DNA of 64,000 bases from Rhodoferax sp. GTDB taxonomy: Bacteria > Pseudomonadota > Gammaproteobacteria > Burkholderiales > Burkholderiaceae_C. Position numbers and translations under genes: made by a program. Location of the stretch: contig NZ_JAQTWL010000006.1 of NCBI RefSeq assembly GCF_028689295.1, positions 1-64,000 on the forward strand. Reading direction: 5' to 3'. Numbering within the stretch: position 1 is the stretch's first letter; each line of letters opens with the position of its first letter. The notes beneath the pieces were generated by a model that made no database searches, was not told the origin of the DNA, and saw only the letters and a list, made by a program, of their open reading frames with translations. Positions 54,595 to 63,074 of the stretch are shown here, piece by piece.

Positions 54595-54842
54595 TCTTGC
54601 CGTCTAAGCATCTCCCGCAAGATCGCGCGCTGCTGACTGTGGGAGGTCATGTTCTGACTTTTCTCGCACGTCCCAAGACGGTCTCCGCACTGTGGGAAGA
54701 ATTGAACCAACAGGACCAAGGGCTGAGTGCCACGCGTCCTCGGCGAATCACCTACGACTGGTTCGTGCTGGCGCTGGACCTGCTGTACTCCCTTGGAACC
54801 ATCGAACTTGAAAACGGCCTTGTTGCACGGAGGACAGCTTGA
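54591..54842 (+). CDS. ABC-three-component system middle component (MC6-like)
   Basis: The 83-residue protein reads MILPSKHLPQDRALLTVGGH then TVSALWEEL and ITYDWFVLALDLLYSLGTIE. The ILPSKHL-x-x-DRALL start and the YDWFVLALDLLY end are what I recall for middle component 6 of ABC-3C systems, a small winged-helix-like adaptor between ATPase and effector. It overlaps both neighbours (ATGA before, TTGA after), so the three are translationally coupled. Confidence 0.8.
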   Translation: MILPSKHLPQDRALLTVGGHVLTFLARPKTVSALWEELNQQDQGLSATRPRRITYDWFVLALDLLYSLGTIELENGLVARRTA

Positions 54843-56557
54843 TCCATAACCTATTCAGCACGCTGCCCACCTTCAAGAATCTCGGTGAACTGAAGCCGGG
54901 TCTGAACGTGCTGCTGGCCCAAAAAACCGAGGGCTCAACCAGTAAGCAGACCCGCAATCGCGCAGGCAAAACCAGTTTCATTGAAGCTATTCATTTCCTG
55001 TCGGGCTCGGAAGCCGGCCCTGATTCCATCTTCCGCACGCCAGAGTTGGCCGAATACACCTTCGGCATGGACTTCGAGTTGAAGGCGCGTACCGTCGTCG
55101 AGCGCAGTGGCAGTGCTAAAGCCAAGATCTACGTGACGACACCACCAGCGGCCAAGCGCAAACTGTCGGCAACCGATTGGGTCACGTTCCTCGGTGAGGA
55201 AATGTTCGGCTTGAGCAGCCTCGAAGCGGCAGGTAGCAAGCCCCCTTCATTCCGATCACTGTTCGCCTACTTTGTGCGCCGCCAGATGAGCGGCGCATTC
55301 ACAACACCGGAGAAGCAGGCCACCATGCAAGGAACAGGCGACATGCAAATGGCGCTGATGTTCCTCCTTGGATTGGACTGGCAGATCGCGCGCGATTGGC
55401 AAGCTGTCCGCGATCGTGAAAAGACATTGGATGAGCTAAAAAAGGCAGCTGGTGCGGGCGCATTCGGTTCGATCATCGGCAAGGCCGCTGACTTGCGCAC
55501 GCAGTTGACCCTGCAGGAGGCCCGTCTCAAGAAACTTTATGCGGAAACCGAGTCCTTTCAAGTGTTGCCCGAATACCGGGAGCTAGAAATCGAAAGCGCC
55601 AAGCTGACACGCCAACTCAATGAACTGGCTAATGCCAATACCATCGATTTCGCTGCCATCAAGGATCTCGAAGGCGCGCTGGCCTCCGAGATCCCTCCCG
55701 ATCTGGAAGACCTGCAAGCGGTTTATCAGGAAGCAGGTGTTGCGCTTCCCAGCCTTGTGAAGCGTCGTTATGAGGATGTGAAGAGCTTCCATCAATCGGT
55801 GGTGCGCAACCGTAAGGACTACTTGTCCAGCGAACTCGAAGCGGCCAAGCTGCGCATCGAGCTTCGCGACAGCAAGAAGGCGCAGCTCGACCAGCGTCGC
55901 GCGGAAATCATGGGCATTCTCAGGAGCCATGGTGCGCTGGACCAGTTCCTCAAGTTGCAGGGAGAGCTAGGCCGCCTGGAGTCAGAAGTCGAATCGTTGC
56001 GGCAGCGTTTCGAAGCCGCCGAACAACTCGAAGGCACAAAAAACGAACTGGAAATCGAGCGCAACAGGCTCACGATCCGACTGCGACGCGATTTTTCCGA
56101 GCAGAAGGATCGGCTCGCCGAAGCCATCGTCGCCTTCGAGGAAACGTCGCAACGACTCTACGAGTCGGCCGGCAGCATGACTGTCGACGAAACCTCCAAC
56201 GGCCCGATGTTTAAGTTTCCGATGCAGGGCCAGCGCAGCAAGGGCATCAAGAACATGCAGATCTTTTGCTTTGACATGATGCTGATGCGCTTGTGTGCCA
56301 AGCGTCAGATCGGTCCGCGTTTCCTGATCCATGACAGCCATTTGTTCGACGGCGTAGACGGCCGGCAAGTGATCAGTGCCTTGCGCCTTGGCTCGGAACT
56401 TTCGCAGGAACTCGGTTTTCAGTACATCGTGACGATGAACGAAGACGACGCTTTCAAGGAAACGGTCGCCGGCTTTGACCTCAATGACCATGTGCTTCCC
56501 ACTCGGCTGACCGACGCCACCGACGATGGCGGGTTGTTTGGCATTCGGTTCGGCTAA
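54839..56557 (+). CDS. ABC-three-component system ATPase (DUF2326 type)
   Basis: The 572-residue SMC/SbcC-like ATPase starts at a TTG overlapping the previous stop. The P-loop is TRNRAGKTSFIEAIHFLSG (about 38-56), with Thr in place of the first Gly, as usual for DUF2326. A long coiled coil spans about 190-440. The signature-like region GQRSKGIKNMQIFCFDMML and the Walker B/D-loop FLIHDSHLFDGVDGRQ follow. In ABC-3C systems this protein is the sensor/clamp that controls the effector. Confidence 0.85.
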   Translation: MIHNLFSTLPTFKNLGELKPGLNVLLAQKTEGSTSKQTRNRAGKTSFIEAIHFLSGSEAGPDSIFRTPELAEYTFGMDFELKARTVVERSGSAKAKIYVTTPPAAKRKLSATDWVTFLGEEMFGLSSLEAAGSKPPSFRSLFAYFVRRQMSGAFTTPEKQATMQGTGDMQMALMFLLGLDWQIARDWQAVRDREKTLDELKKAAGAGAFGSIIGKAADLRTQLTLQEARLKKLYAETESFQVLPEYRELEIESAKLTRQLNELANANTIDFAAIKDLEGALASEIPPDLEDLQAVYQEAGVALPSLVKRRYEDVKSFHQSVVRNRKDYLSSELEAAKLRIELRDSKKAQLDQRRAEIMGILRSHGALDQFLKLQGELGRLESEVESLRQRFEAAEQLEGTKNELEIERNRLTIRLRRDFSEQKDRLAEAIVAFEETSQRLYESAGSMTVDETSNGPMFKFPMQGQRSKGIKNMQIFCFDMMLMRLCAKRQIGPRFLIHDSHLFDGVDGRQVISALRLGSELSQELGFQYIVTMNEDDAFKETVAGFDLNDHVLPTRLTDATDDGGLFGIRFG

Positions 56558-56568
56558 GCGAGATTCCC

Positions 56569-57387
56569 ATGAAGGCCTATCCGTTCACCCGCCCCACGAT
56601 CGTCGCCGCCGTCGAGTTCTTGGGCGCGGCCTTGACGCAGGCCAGGTTCGACCAGGTGATCGTGCGCCTTGAACTCGACAACGACATTGCGCTGGCCTCG
56701 CCAAAAAGCGTAACCGCAAAAAGCGCATTGCTGGCACAGACGATCACGCAGCGCGCCGCGCAAATGGTCGCCACTGTGAATGGCCAGATGACACTTGCCG
56801 AAGCCACAGTACGCATTGCGGTCGAAATGAGCTTGGCCGATTCTGGGAGGCCTGAACAGGCCCCATTCCTGCGCGGTCTGGCGCTCGATGGCTACGTGGT
56901 GTCTTGGGATGAGGGCATGCGCACACCCTTGTTGCGCGTAGCCTTGCCTGAAGAGGTGGACCTTCCAGCAACCGACGACGAAGTCCACCAACTCCTGAAG
57001 CATTTCTGTTTCGCTGTACCGCTAGGCCACCTCGACCAGGCGATCGAGGCACATACACGAGGTGACTGGGCGGCAGCGAACAGCCAAGTGCGCAGCTTCC
57101 TGGAAGGACTGCTCAACGACATTGCGTTGCGGATAGAGCCAGAAAAGGCCTCCCAGCAGCCTTCATTTGAAAATCGCCGCACCCTCCTGGCAACGCGCGG
57201 ATTTCTTTCCGTGGACAGGAACGAATGGACAGCCGATGGCAAGAATTTCATCAACGGCTTATTCAAAATGCTCCACACCGACGGTTCGCATCCAGGCCTC
57301 TCGGATGAAGATCACAGTACGTTCCGATTACATATCGCACTCATTACAGGCCGGACTTTGCTGCGACGCCTGATGAACGGAAATTGA
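56569..57387 (+). CDS. Uncharacterised fourth gene of the ABC-3C operon (possibly HEPN-like)
   Basis: The 272-residue protein lies 11 bases after the ATPase stop on the same strand. I do not recognise it with certainty. Residues 1-145 look like a mixed alpha/beta domain. Residues 150-272 are predicted largely helical, with RSFLEGLLNDIA (175-186), KMLHTDGSHPGLSDEDHS (233-250) and a terminal helix ALITGRTLLRRL. The helical part with conserved-looking Arg, His and the GSHPG loop recalls HEPN/abortive-infection C-terminal domains, but the R-x4-6-H motif is not clear. It may be a second effector or a regulator of this system. Confidence 0.55.
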   Translation: MKAYPFTRPTIVAAVEFLGAALTQARFDQVIVRLELDNDIALASPKSVTAKSALLAQTITQRAAQMVATVNGQMTLAEATVRIAVEMSLADSGRPEQAPFLRGLALDGYVVSWDEGMRTPLLRVALPEEVDLPATDDEVHQLLKHFCFAVPLGHLDQAIEAHTRGDWAAANSQVRSFLEGLLNDIALRIEPEKASQQPSFENRRTLLATRGFLSVDRNEWTADGKNFINGLFKMLHTDGSHPGLSDEDHSTFRLHIALITGRTLLRRLMNGN

Positions 57388-57562
57388 CCATGTCCATACC
57401 TTCATTCGTTGTCCGGATTGCACTGGCGCTGAAATATAACTTGCCCGATTTTGGGGTTCCGGGGTTAGTTCTTGCAATCCAACATGACGGAGCAAACCCA
57501 GAGTGCCACTTGCATAAAATTCGGGTTACCCCATCAAACCTTGGACATTGGCCCCTGACCCC

Positions 57563-58042
57563 ATGCCCTCCACCCTTTCCACCCTCGGCTACGAAGGCCT
57601 GACCATTGAGGCTTTCATCGCCCGCCTGCAAGCCGCGCAGGTGAAAACCGTCGTGGACGTGCGAGAGCTGCCACTGTCGCGCAAAAAGGGGTTCTCGAAA
57701 TCGGCTTTCTGCGCCGCCTTGTCAGCCCATGGCATTGCCTATCTGCACGCCCCCGCCCTGGGTTGCCCCAAGCCCATCCGCAACCAATACAAGATGGATG
57801 GCAAATGGCAAACCTACACCCGTGAATTTTTGAAGTACATCCAGACGCAAGACGCTTCCTTGCGCGAGCTGGTCAAAATTGCCCATGCTACCCCAGCTTG
57901 TCTGGTGTGTTTTGAGGCCGACTATTCCACCTGCCACCGCACCTACGTGGCCCGCGCGGCGCGCCAGTTGGGTGGGCCAATCGTGACGCACCTGAGCGCT
58001 AAAACAGCCCTGCCTGATTTGGGTTTTCAGCAGGCGGCTTAG
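57563..58042 (+). CDS. DUF488-family protein
   Basis: The 159-residue product has the DUF488 blocks: TLSTLGYEGLTIEAFIARL, VVDVRELPLSRKKGFSK and ALGCPKPIRNQYK, then LVCFEADYSTCHRTYVA with two cysteines and a histidine. The function of the family is unknown; members often sit in mobile or defence regions. The 175 bases before it hold no recognisable element, and its ATG is preceded by GGCCCCTGACCCC. Confidence 0.88.
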   Translation: MPSTLSTLGYEGLTIEAFIARLQAAQVKTVVDVRELPLSRKKGFSKSAFCAALSAHGIAYLHAPALGCPKPIRNQYKMDGKWQTYTREFLKYIQTQDASLRELVKIAHATPACLVCFEADYSTCHRTYVARAARQLGGPIVTHLSAKTALPDLGFQQAA

Positions 58043-58130
58043 GCGGGCAAGTGCAATTTGCGTGCAAACAGCCGCCCAGCGCACTGACGGTGTAAATTCG
58101 ACTTGACGTTTAACCATTGGATAGGTCGCC

Positions 58131-58166
58131 ATGCAAGTCAATGAAATCTTTCACGAGGCCGTGTGA
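58131..58166 (+). other. 11-codon mini-reading frame overlapping the next gene's start
   Basis: An ATG with AGG 8 bases upstream encodes MQVNEIFHEAV and stops at a TGA that overlaps the GTG start of the next gene. The peptide looks like the first residues of a CBS-domain protein. It may be a gene remnant now serving as a coupling leader. Confidence 0.4.
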
Positions 58167-59269
58167 CAAAACCCATTACCACCGCCGACTTGCGGCGCTA
58201 CGCCGTGGCACGCACCCTGTTCGCGCCAACCACCCTGGCCAAGGCGATCACCCGGCTGGGTTTTGTGCAGGCCGACCCGATCCGCGCACCGGCCCGGGCG
58301 CAAGACCTCACGCTGCGCCACCGCGTCAAAGGCTACTGCGCGGGCGACCTGGAGCGGCGCTACGCGGCGCTGGACATCGAAGAAGACTTTTTCGTCAACT
58401 ACGGTTTTTTGCCGCGCGCCACGCAGGCACTCATGCACCCACGCACGCCCAAGACGGCTCTCACCGCGGCCCGGCGCCAACAGATGGACGCGGTGCTGGC
58501 CTTTGTGCAGGCGCACGACGTGGTGCACCCGCGCGCGGTGGACGCGCACTTTGCCCACGGCAAATCGCGCAACTGGTTTGGTGGCTCCAGCAATGCCAGT
58601 ACGCAGTTGCTTGATGACATGCATTACCGCGGCCTGCTGCGTATCGCCGGGCGCGTCAGTGGCGTGCGGACTTATGCCGTGCGGGCGGCGGCGGATGAAG
58701 CGCCCGATCCGCAACAGGCCATGGACGCGCTGGTGGATGTCATCGTGCACAAATACGCGCCGCTGCCCGAGCGCTCTTTAGGCGAGTTGATCAGCCACCT
58801 GCGCGGCGGCACACCCCAATGGGCGCACTTGCGCCGCGGCGCCTTGGCGCGTGCCAAAGTGCGCCTGGCCAATGGCGTGGTGGACGGCCAGACCTACTAC
58901 TGGAGCGCCGCTGAAAACCCCGCCTCGCGCCGCCACACGCCTGATGATGCGGTGCGCTTGCTGGCCCCGTTCGATCCGCTGGTGTGGGATCGCCGTCGCT
59001 TCGAACATCTGTGGGCCTGGGCTTATCGGTTTGAAGCCTACACACCCGCAGCCAAACGCGTGCGCGGCTATTACGCGCTGCCGCTTTTGTGGCGTGACCA
59101 GGTGATAGGCTGGGGCAATGTGTCGGTGACCGGTGGGCAGATGCACGCCGACCTGGGTTTTGTCGCGGGCAAACCGCCGCGCGACGCGGCCTTCAGCCCC
59201 GCGCTGGAGGCCGAACTGGCCCGCCTGCGGGTGTTCTTGAGCCTCGCCCCGGCATGCGATGGTGCCTAG
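58163..59269 (+). CDS. Winged-helix DNA-glycosylase-like protein (YcaQ/AlkX, HTH_42 family)
   Basis: The 368-residue product begins ITTADLRRYAVARTLF and has the family Q-x-D motif in GFVQADPIRAPARAQDL. In E. coli YcaQ that motif is catalytic for removing alkylated bases and unhooking interstrand crosslinks. LRHRVKGY, FVNYGFLPRA and LLAPFDPLVWDRRRFEHLW are further family blocks. The start is a GTG inside the end of the mini-frame at 58131. It may act on DNA damage like the AlkD-like gene at the window end. Confidence 0.88.
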   Translation: MTKPITTADLRRYAVARTLFAPTTLAKAITRLGFVQADPIRAPARAQDLTLRHRVKGYCAGDLERRYAALDIEEDFFVNYGFLPRATQALMHPRTPKTALTAARRQQMDAVLAFVQAHDVVHPRAVDAHFAHGKSRNWFGGSSNASTQLLDDMHYRGLLRIAGRVSGVRTYAVRAAADEAPDPQQAMDALVDVIVHKYAPLPERSLGELISHLRGGTPQWAHLRRGALARAKVRLANGVVDGQTYYWSAAENPASRRHTPDDAVRLLAPFDPLVWDRRRFEHLWAWAYRFEAYTPAAKRVRGYYALPLLWRDQVIGWGNVSVTGGQMHADLGFVAGKPPRDAAFSPALEAELARLRVFLSLAPACDGA

Positions 59270-59357
59270 GCACCAGGCTCTGAAATTGCCCAAGCCCGCC
59301 ATCCATTACCATCCCCCGTTTCCCTTTCGCCCGGCATCGGGCCCCCACGGAGAATTT

Positions 59358-59738
59358 ATGTTCAGTCATGTGATGCTCGGTACGAATGACCTTGAGGTCT
59401 CGAAGAAGTTTTACGACGCGGTGCTCGGCACGCTGGGTATTGGCCCGGGAGTCGCCAACAAGAACCGTTATTTCTACCGCAGCCCCACCGGCCTGTTTGG
59501 CATCACCACGCCCATCAACGGCGAGCCGGCAACGCACGGCAATGGCAGCACCATCGGGTTTAACGTGCCGTCCGCAGAGCAAGTGGATGCATTCCACGCC
59601 GCCGGCGTTGCCAATGGAGGCACCACTTGTGAAGATCCGCCGGGGTTTCGCGAAGGCGGGGCGGTGAAGCTCTATCTGGCGTATTTGCGTGACCCAGACG
59701 GCAACAAGCTTTGCGCGTTGCACCGGCCTGCCAAATAG
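59358..59738 (+). CDS. VOC-family (glyoxalase/bleomycin-resistance fold) protein
   Basis: The 126-residue protein has the two-module VOC pattern: MFSHVMLGTNDLEVSKKFYDAVL then GFNVPSAEQVDAFHAAGVANGG and LAYLRDPDGNKLCALH. The possible metal ligands His4 and the Glu/His near the end are present. The substrate cannot be told. A ribosome site (ACGGAGA) precedes the ATG at 59358; the open frame further upstream is not conserved. Confidence 0.88.
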   Translation: MFSHVMLGTNDLEVSKKFYDAVLGTLGIGPGVANKNRYFYRSPTGLFGITTPINGEPATHGNGSTIGFNVPSAEQVDAFHAAGVANGGTTCEDPPGFREGGAVKLYLAYLRDPDGNKLCALHRPAK

Positions 59739-59793
59739 ACCAGAGCGCGCTGCCGCTGACCGCTGTTTGAGCACGTCTGCCGATTCATGATGA

Positions 59794-59809
59794 GTATTCC
59801 TCAAAATAC
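59794..59809. promoter_or_regulatory. Palindrome 1 upstream of the second Fic gene
   Basis: GTATT-CCTCAA-AATAC, followed by GCATCA. The same element recurs 33 bases downstream. It is probably an operator. Confidence 0.65.
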
Positions 59810-59826
59810 GCATCAGTTCTTGAGCC

Positions 59827-59842
59827 GTATTGCATAAAATAC
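59827..59842. promoter_or_regulatory. Palindrome 2 upstream of the second Fic gene
   Basis: GTATT-GCATAA-AATAC, followed by GCCTCA. Arms, spacer length and flanking bases match palindrome 1. It ends 5 bases before the Fic ATG, so a bound protein would block translation initiation or transcription there. Confidence 0.65.
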
Positions 59843-59847
59843 GCCTC

Positions 59848-61095
59848 ATGTCCACCCAAAACTCTCCAACCCAGCCCGGTGCCATCTGGCAGCAGGCCGC
59901 TTGGCCGGCGCTGGCCTTTGACGCGGCAAGCCTCGCGCCTGACCTGGACCTGGCGCGCTTGGCGCAGGGCAAGTTGCTGGGGCTGCTGGACGCCATCGGT
60001 CTGGGTCAGGCGCAAGAGCTACGGCAGGAGTTGTGGGTGCAAGAAGCCTTGGCCACGGCGGCTATTGAGGGGCAGCAGCTCAATCTGGCGTCGGTGCGGT
60101 CTTCGGTGGCGCACCGGCTCGGCTTGGCGGACGCGCCCGGCCAAGACCGCGATGTGGAGGGTTTGGTCCTGGTGATGCAGGATGCCGTTGACAACTGCCA
60201 GACTTCGCTGAGCCTGGACCGTTTGTGTCGCTGGCAATCTGCGTTATTTCCAGGCGGCACATCGGGCATCACCCGCATCGTGGTGGGTCGCTTGCGCGAC
60301 CACGCGGATGCCATGCAGATCGTCAGCGGCCCCATGGGGCGGGAGGTGGTGCACTACACCGCGCCGCCTTCCAGCCAGGTGGCCAACGAGACGCAAAAAT
60401 TCCTGGCCTGGTTTGAGGCAACCCGCCCGCGCGCGGGTGCCGCGCCCAGCCTGCATGGCATCGCCCGCGCGGCGGTGGCGCATCTGTGGTTTGAATCGAT
60501 CCACCCGTTTGAAGATGGCAATGGTCGGCTGGGCCGCGCTGTGGTGGACCTGGCCCTGGCGCAAGACATGTTGGCACAAGACTTGAGTGCCACTGTGGCC
60601 CAGATGCGCGTGTTTGGCATGGCGCGCCAGATGCTCAAGACCCGCGCCACTTATTACGACGCACTGAATCTGGCCCAGCGCAAACCCTTGCTTCTGGCCG
60701 ACGGCAGCGCCATCGATGTGACATCGTGGGTGCAATGGTTTGTGCAGGCGTTCACACAAGGGTGCGTCACCTCGCAAGCGGTGGTGCGCCAGGCGGTGGA
60801 CAAGTCCGCCTTTCGCATCAAGGCCGCGGCGTGTGACCTGAATGCCCGGCAACACAAGGTTTTGGGCCGTTTGCTGGAGGCTGGCAACACCGAATTGGGC
60901 GGCGGCTTTTTGGGCGGCATGAGCACCGACAAGTACGCCAAGATCACCGGCGCTTCCAAGGCCACGGCCAGTCGGGATCTGACCGATCTGCTGGCCAAAG
61001 GGTTGCTGCGCGTGGAAGGCATGGGCAAAGCCACTCGCTACGCTGTCAATGTGCCAGGCTGGATTCAGCCAGTCGTGTCAGAACCCCACCCATGA
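59848..61095 (+). CDS. Fic-family AMP transferase with DUF4172 N-terminus and C-terminal winged helix
   Basis: The 415-residue product has an inhibitory motif of the T-x-x-x-E-G type at 70-75 (TAAIEG). The Fic loop is canonical, HPFEDGNGRLGR, starting at His219, so it should be active when inhibition is released. The N-terminus (IWQQAAWPALAFDAASLAP) is typical of DUF4172-containing Fic proteins. The C-terminus is a winged helix (DKYAKITGASKATASRDLTDLLAKGLL), which could bind the tandem palindromes just upstream. It overlaps the DTW gene by 4 bases (ATGA). Confidence 0.92.
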   Translation: MSTQNSPTQPGAIWQQAAWPALAFDAASLAPDLDLARLAQGKLLGLLDAIGLGQAQELRQELWVQEALATAAIEGQQLNLASVRSSVAHRLGLADAPGQDRDVEGLVLVMQDAVDNCQTSLSLDRLCRWQSALFPGGTSGITRIVVGRLRDHADAMQIVSGPMGREVVHYTAPPSSQVANETQKFLAWFEATRPRAGAAPSLHGIARAAVAHLWFESIHPFEDGNGRLGRAVVDLALAQDMLAQDLSATVAQMRVFGMARQMLKTRATYYDALNLAQRKPLLLADGSAIDVTSWVQWFVQAFTQGCVTSQAVVRQAVDKSAFRIKAAACDLNARQHKVLGRLLEAGNTELGGGFLGGMSTDKYAKITGASKATASRDLTDLLAKGLLRVEGMGKATRYAVNVPGWIQPVVSEPHP

Positions 61096-61856
61096 CCCAC
61101 GCCCCACACGCGGTTTTCCGCTTGCGCACGGCCCGCCTGGCGCGCGCCGTGAAACCTTTTCGCGACCGTGGCGGCATCAGTGAGCGCTGCCCCGGTTGCC
61201 GGGTGATGCACAGCCACTGCCTGTGCGACTTGCGCCCGAGCGTGCCCACGCGCGCGGGCATGTGCCTGCTGATGGCTGACATCGAACCGCTCAAGCCCAG
61301 CAACACCGGCTGGCTGATTGCCGACGTGGTGGCGGACACCTTTGCTTTTGGCTGGGCCCGCACACAAGTTGACCCTGCCCTGTTGGTGCTGTTGGCCGAC
61401 CCGCAATGGCAGCCTTATGTGGTGTTTCCGGGCGAGTTTGTGGCGCCCGAGCGGATGGTCACCGCGCTGCTGCCCGACGCCGCCACGCCTGGGCAGCTGG
61501 CCAAACGCCCGCTGTTTGTGCTGCTGGACGCCACCTGGAGTGAGGCCGGCAAGATGTTTCGCAAGAGCCCCTACCTGAACCACTTGCCGGTGCTCAGCCT
61601 GCACCCCGAGCAGATCTCCAACTACCGCCTGCGCCGATCCAGCCGCACCGATCACTTTTGCACCTCCGAGGTGGGCGCCCTGTGCCTGGCCCTGGCCGGC
61701 GAGCGGTACGCGGCCGAGGTGCTGGACGCTTATCTGGAGGTGTTCACCGACCACTACCTGCAGGCCAAAAACCAGCAGCCGGTGGACCGGGAAGATGCGG
61801 CGCACCAGCGGTTGCGCGAAGCGACAATCACCTCCAACACAAAGAGCAGCCCATGA
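61092..61856 (+). CDS. DTW-domain protein (tRNA-uridine aminocarboxypropyltransferase family)
   Basis: The 254-residue product has the N-terminal zinc cysteines (RCPGCRVMHSHCLCDLRPS). The DTW-type core reads LLDATWSEAGKMFRKSPYLN, with D-A-T-W as the motif, followed by YRLRRSSRTDHFCTSEV. E. coli TapT (YfiP) and TuaA of this family put acp3 on tRNA uridines. The ATG overlaps the Fic stop, and the next gene's ATG overlaps its own stop, giving a three-gene coupled set. Confidence 0.9.
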   Translation: MTHAPHAVFRLRTARLARAVKPFRDRGGISERCPGCRVMHSHCLCDLRPSVPTRAGMCLLMADIEPLKPSNTGWLIADVVADTFAFGWARTQVDPALLVLLADPQWQPYVVFPGEFVAPERMVTALLPDAATPGQLAKRPLFVLLDATWSEAGKMFRKSPYLNHLPVLSLHPEQISNYRLRRSSRTDHFCTSEVGALCLALAGERYAAEVLDAYLEVFTDHYLQAKNQQPVDREDAAHQRLREATITSNTKSSP

Positions 61857-62119
61857 CCCAAGACCAGAACCCCCCCAACGAATCGAAGACGCCAGCGCTG
61901 TGCGATGCCTGCGCCGGCATCCAGCGCAACTGGCGCCGCGCCCCCGGACACGCCGAACTGATGCAAGGCGTCAACCGCAAGGAGCCGCGCCGCCATGGTG
62001 CGGTCACCGTTACCCGCTACGTGTGTGAGCGCTGCGCCGCGGTCTGGGATTATGAAAACGACAAGACCAACCCGCACGCAGGCTGGTCGCTGGTGGGCCA
62101 ACTGGACGCCGCCAGCTGA
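61853..62119 (+). CDS. Small zinc-ribbon-like protein
   Basis: The 88-residue protein has two CxxC pairs (CDACAGIQRNW near 17 and YVCERCAAVWDYEND near 58), enough for one structural zinc. No family is recognised. Its start overlaps the DTW stop (ATGA), so it is probably made with it. A GTG-started transporter follows after 10 bases. Confidence 0.7.
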   Translation: MTQDQNPPNESKTPALCDACAGIQRNWRRAPGHAELMQGVNRKEPRRHGAVTVTRYVCERCAAVWDYENDKTNPHAGWSLVGQLDAAS

Positions 62120-62129
62120 CAGTGCGGCC

Positions 62130-63074
62130 GTGAACACCCGCCTGGACCTCGACGCCAAAGCCATCACCCTGATGGCGTTGCTGTGCGCCGTTTGGGGCAT
62201 GCAGCAAGTGGTGCTCAAAGCCACCGCCGACGACATTGCGCCCATCATGCAAATTGCGCTGCGCTCGGGCGTGGCTGCGGTGCTGGTGGGGCTGGTGATG
62301 GCATGGCGTGGCGAGCGCATGAGCCTGCGCGACGGCACGCTGCGCCCCGGCATGCTGGTGGGCCTGCTCTTCGGGCTGGAGTTTTTGCTGGTGGCCGAGG
62401 GTTTGCGCCACACCACGGCCTCGCACATGGTGGTGTTTTTGTACACCGCGCCCATGTTTGCCGCGCTGGGCCTGGCCTGGAAACTGCCCGCCGAGCGGCT
62501 GGGCCGCGTGCAATGGCTGGGCATTGTGCTGGCTTTTGGCGGCCTGGCGATGGCCTTTCTGGGGCGCGGCACAGCAGCGGCCAGCGCGCTGCCGGGCCAG
62601 GTGCTGTGGGGTGACTTTTTGGGCCTGCTGGGCGGTGCGGCCTGGGCTGCCACCACCGTGGTGGTGCGCTGCTCCAGCCTGTCCAATGCGCCGGCCACGC
62701 AGACCCTGCTGTACCAGCTCATCGGCGCCTTTGTACTGCTGCTGGCCGGGGCTTGTCTGACCGGTCAGGCGCGCTTCAACCCCACGCCTGCGGTCTGGGC
62801 GAGCCTGGCGTTTCACTCGCTGGTGGTGTCGTTTGCCAGCTTTCTGGTGTGGTTCTGGCTGCTGCGCAAGTACCTGGCCTCGCGCCTGGGCGTGTTTTCA
62901 TTCCTCACGCCGCTGTTTGGCATTGTTTTTGGCGCCTGGCTGCTGTCGGAGCCGATCGAGGCGAGCTTTTTGCTCGGCGCCATTCCGGTGCTCATTGGCA
63001 TCGTGCTGGTGAGCGGGGGTGGCTGGCTGGTGCGTTATCACGGCTTCAGCAACTCAAATGCCCCCAAGCTCTGA
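62130..63074 (+). CDS. EamA/DMT-family transporter
   Basis: The 314-residue inner-membrane protein has two EamA repeats of about five helices each (first ending near LAFGGLAMAFLG, second with GGAAWAATTVVVRC and FSFLTPLFGIVFGAWLLSEP). The substrate is unknown; the family exports metabolites. The start is a GTG at 62130; no ATG lies near the first helix. Its end overlaps the convergent repair gene by 37 bases. Confidence 0.88.
   Translation: MNTRLDLDAKAITLMALLCAVWGMQQVVLKATADDIAPIMQIALRSGVAAVLVGLVMAWRGERMSLRDGTLRPGMLVGLLFGLEFLLVAEGLRHTTASHMVVFLYTAPMFAALGLAWKLPAERLGRVQWLGIVLAFGGLAMAFLGRGTAAASALPGQVLWGDFLGLLGGAAWAATTVVVRCSSLSNAPATQTLLYQLIGAFVLLLAGACLTGQARFNPTPAVWASLAFHSLVVSFASFLVWFWLLRKYLASRLGVFSFLTPLFGIVFGAWLLSEPIEASFLLGAIPVLIGIVLVSGGGWLVRYHGFSNSNAPKL

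Noticed and set aside
57384-57602. 72-codon frame between the ABC-3C operon and DUF488
   Set aside because: It overlaps both neighbours, lacks a ribosome site and matches nothing. I treat it as intergenic.
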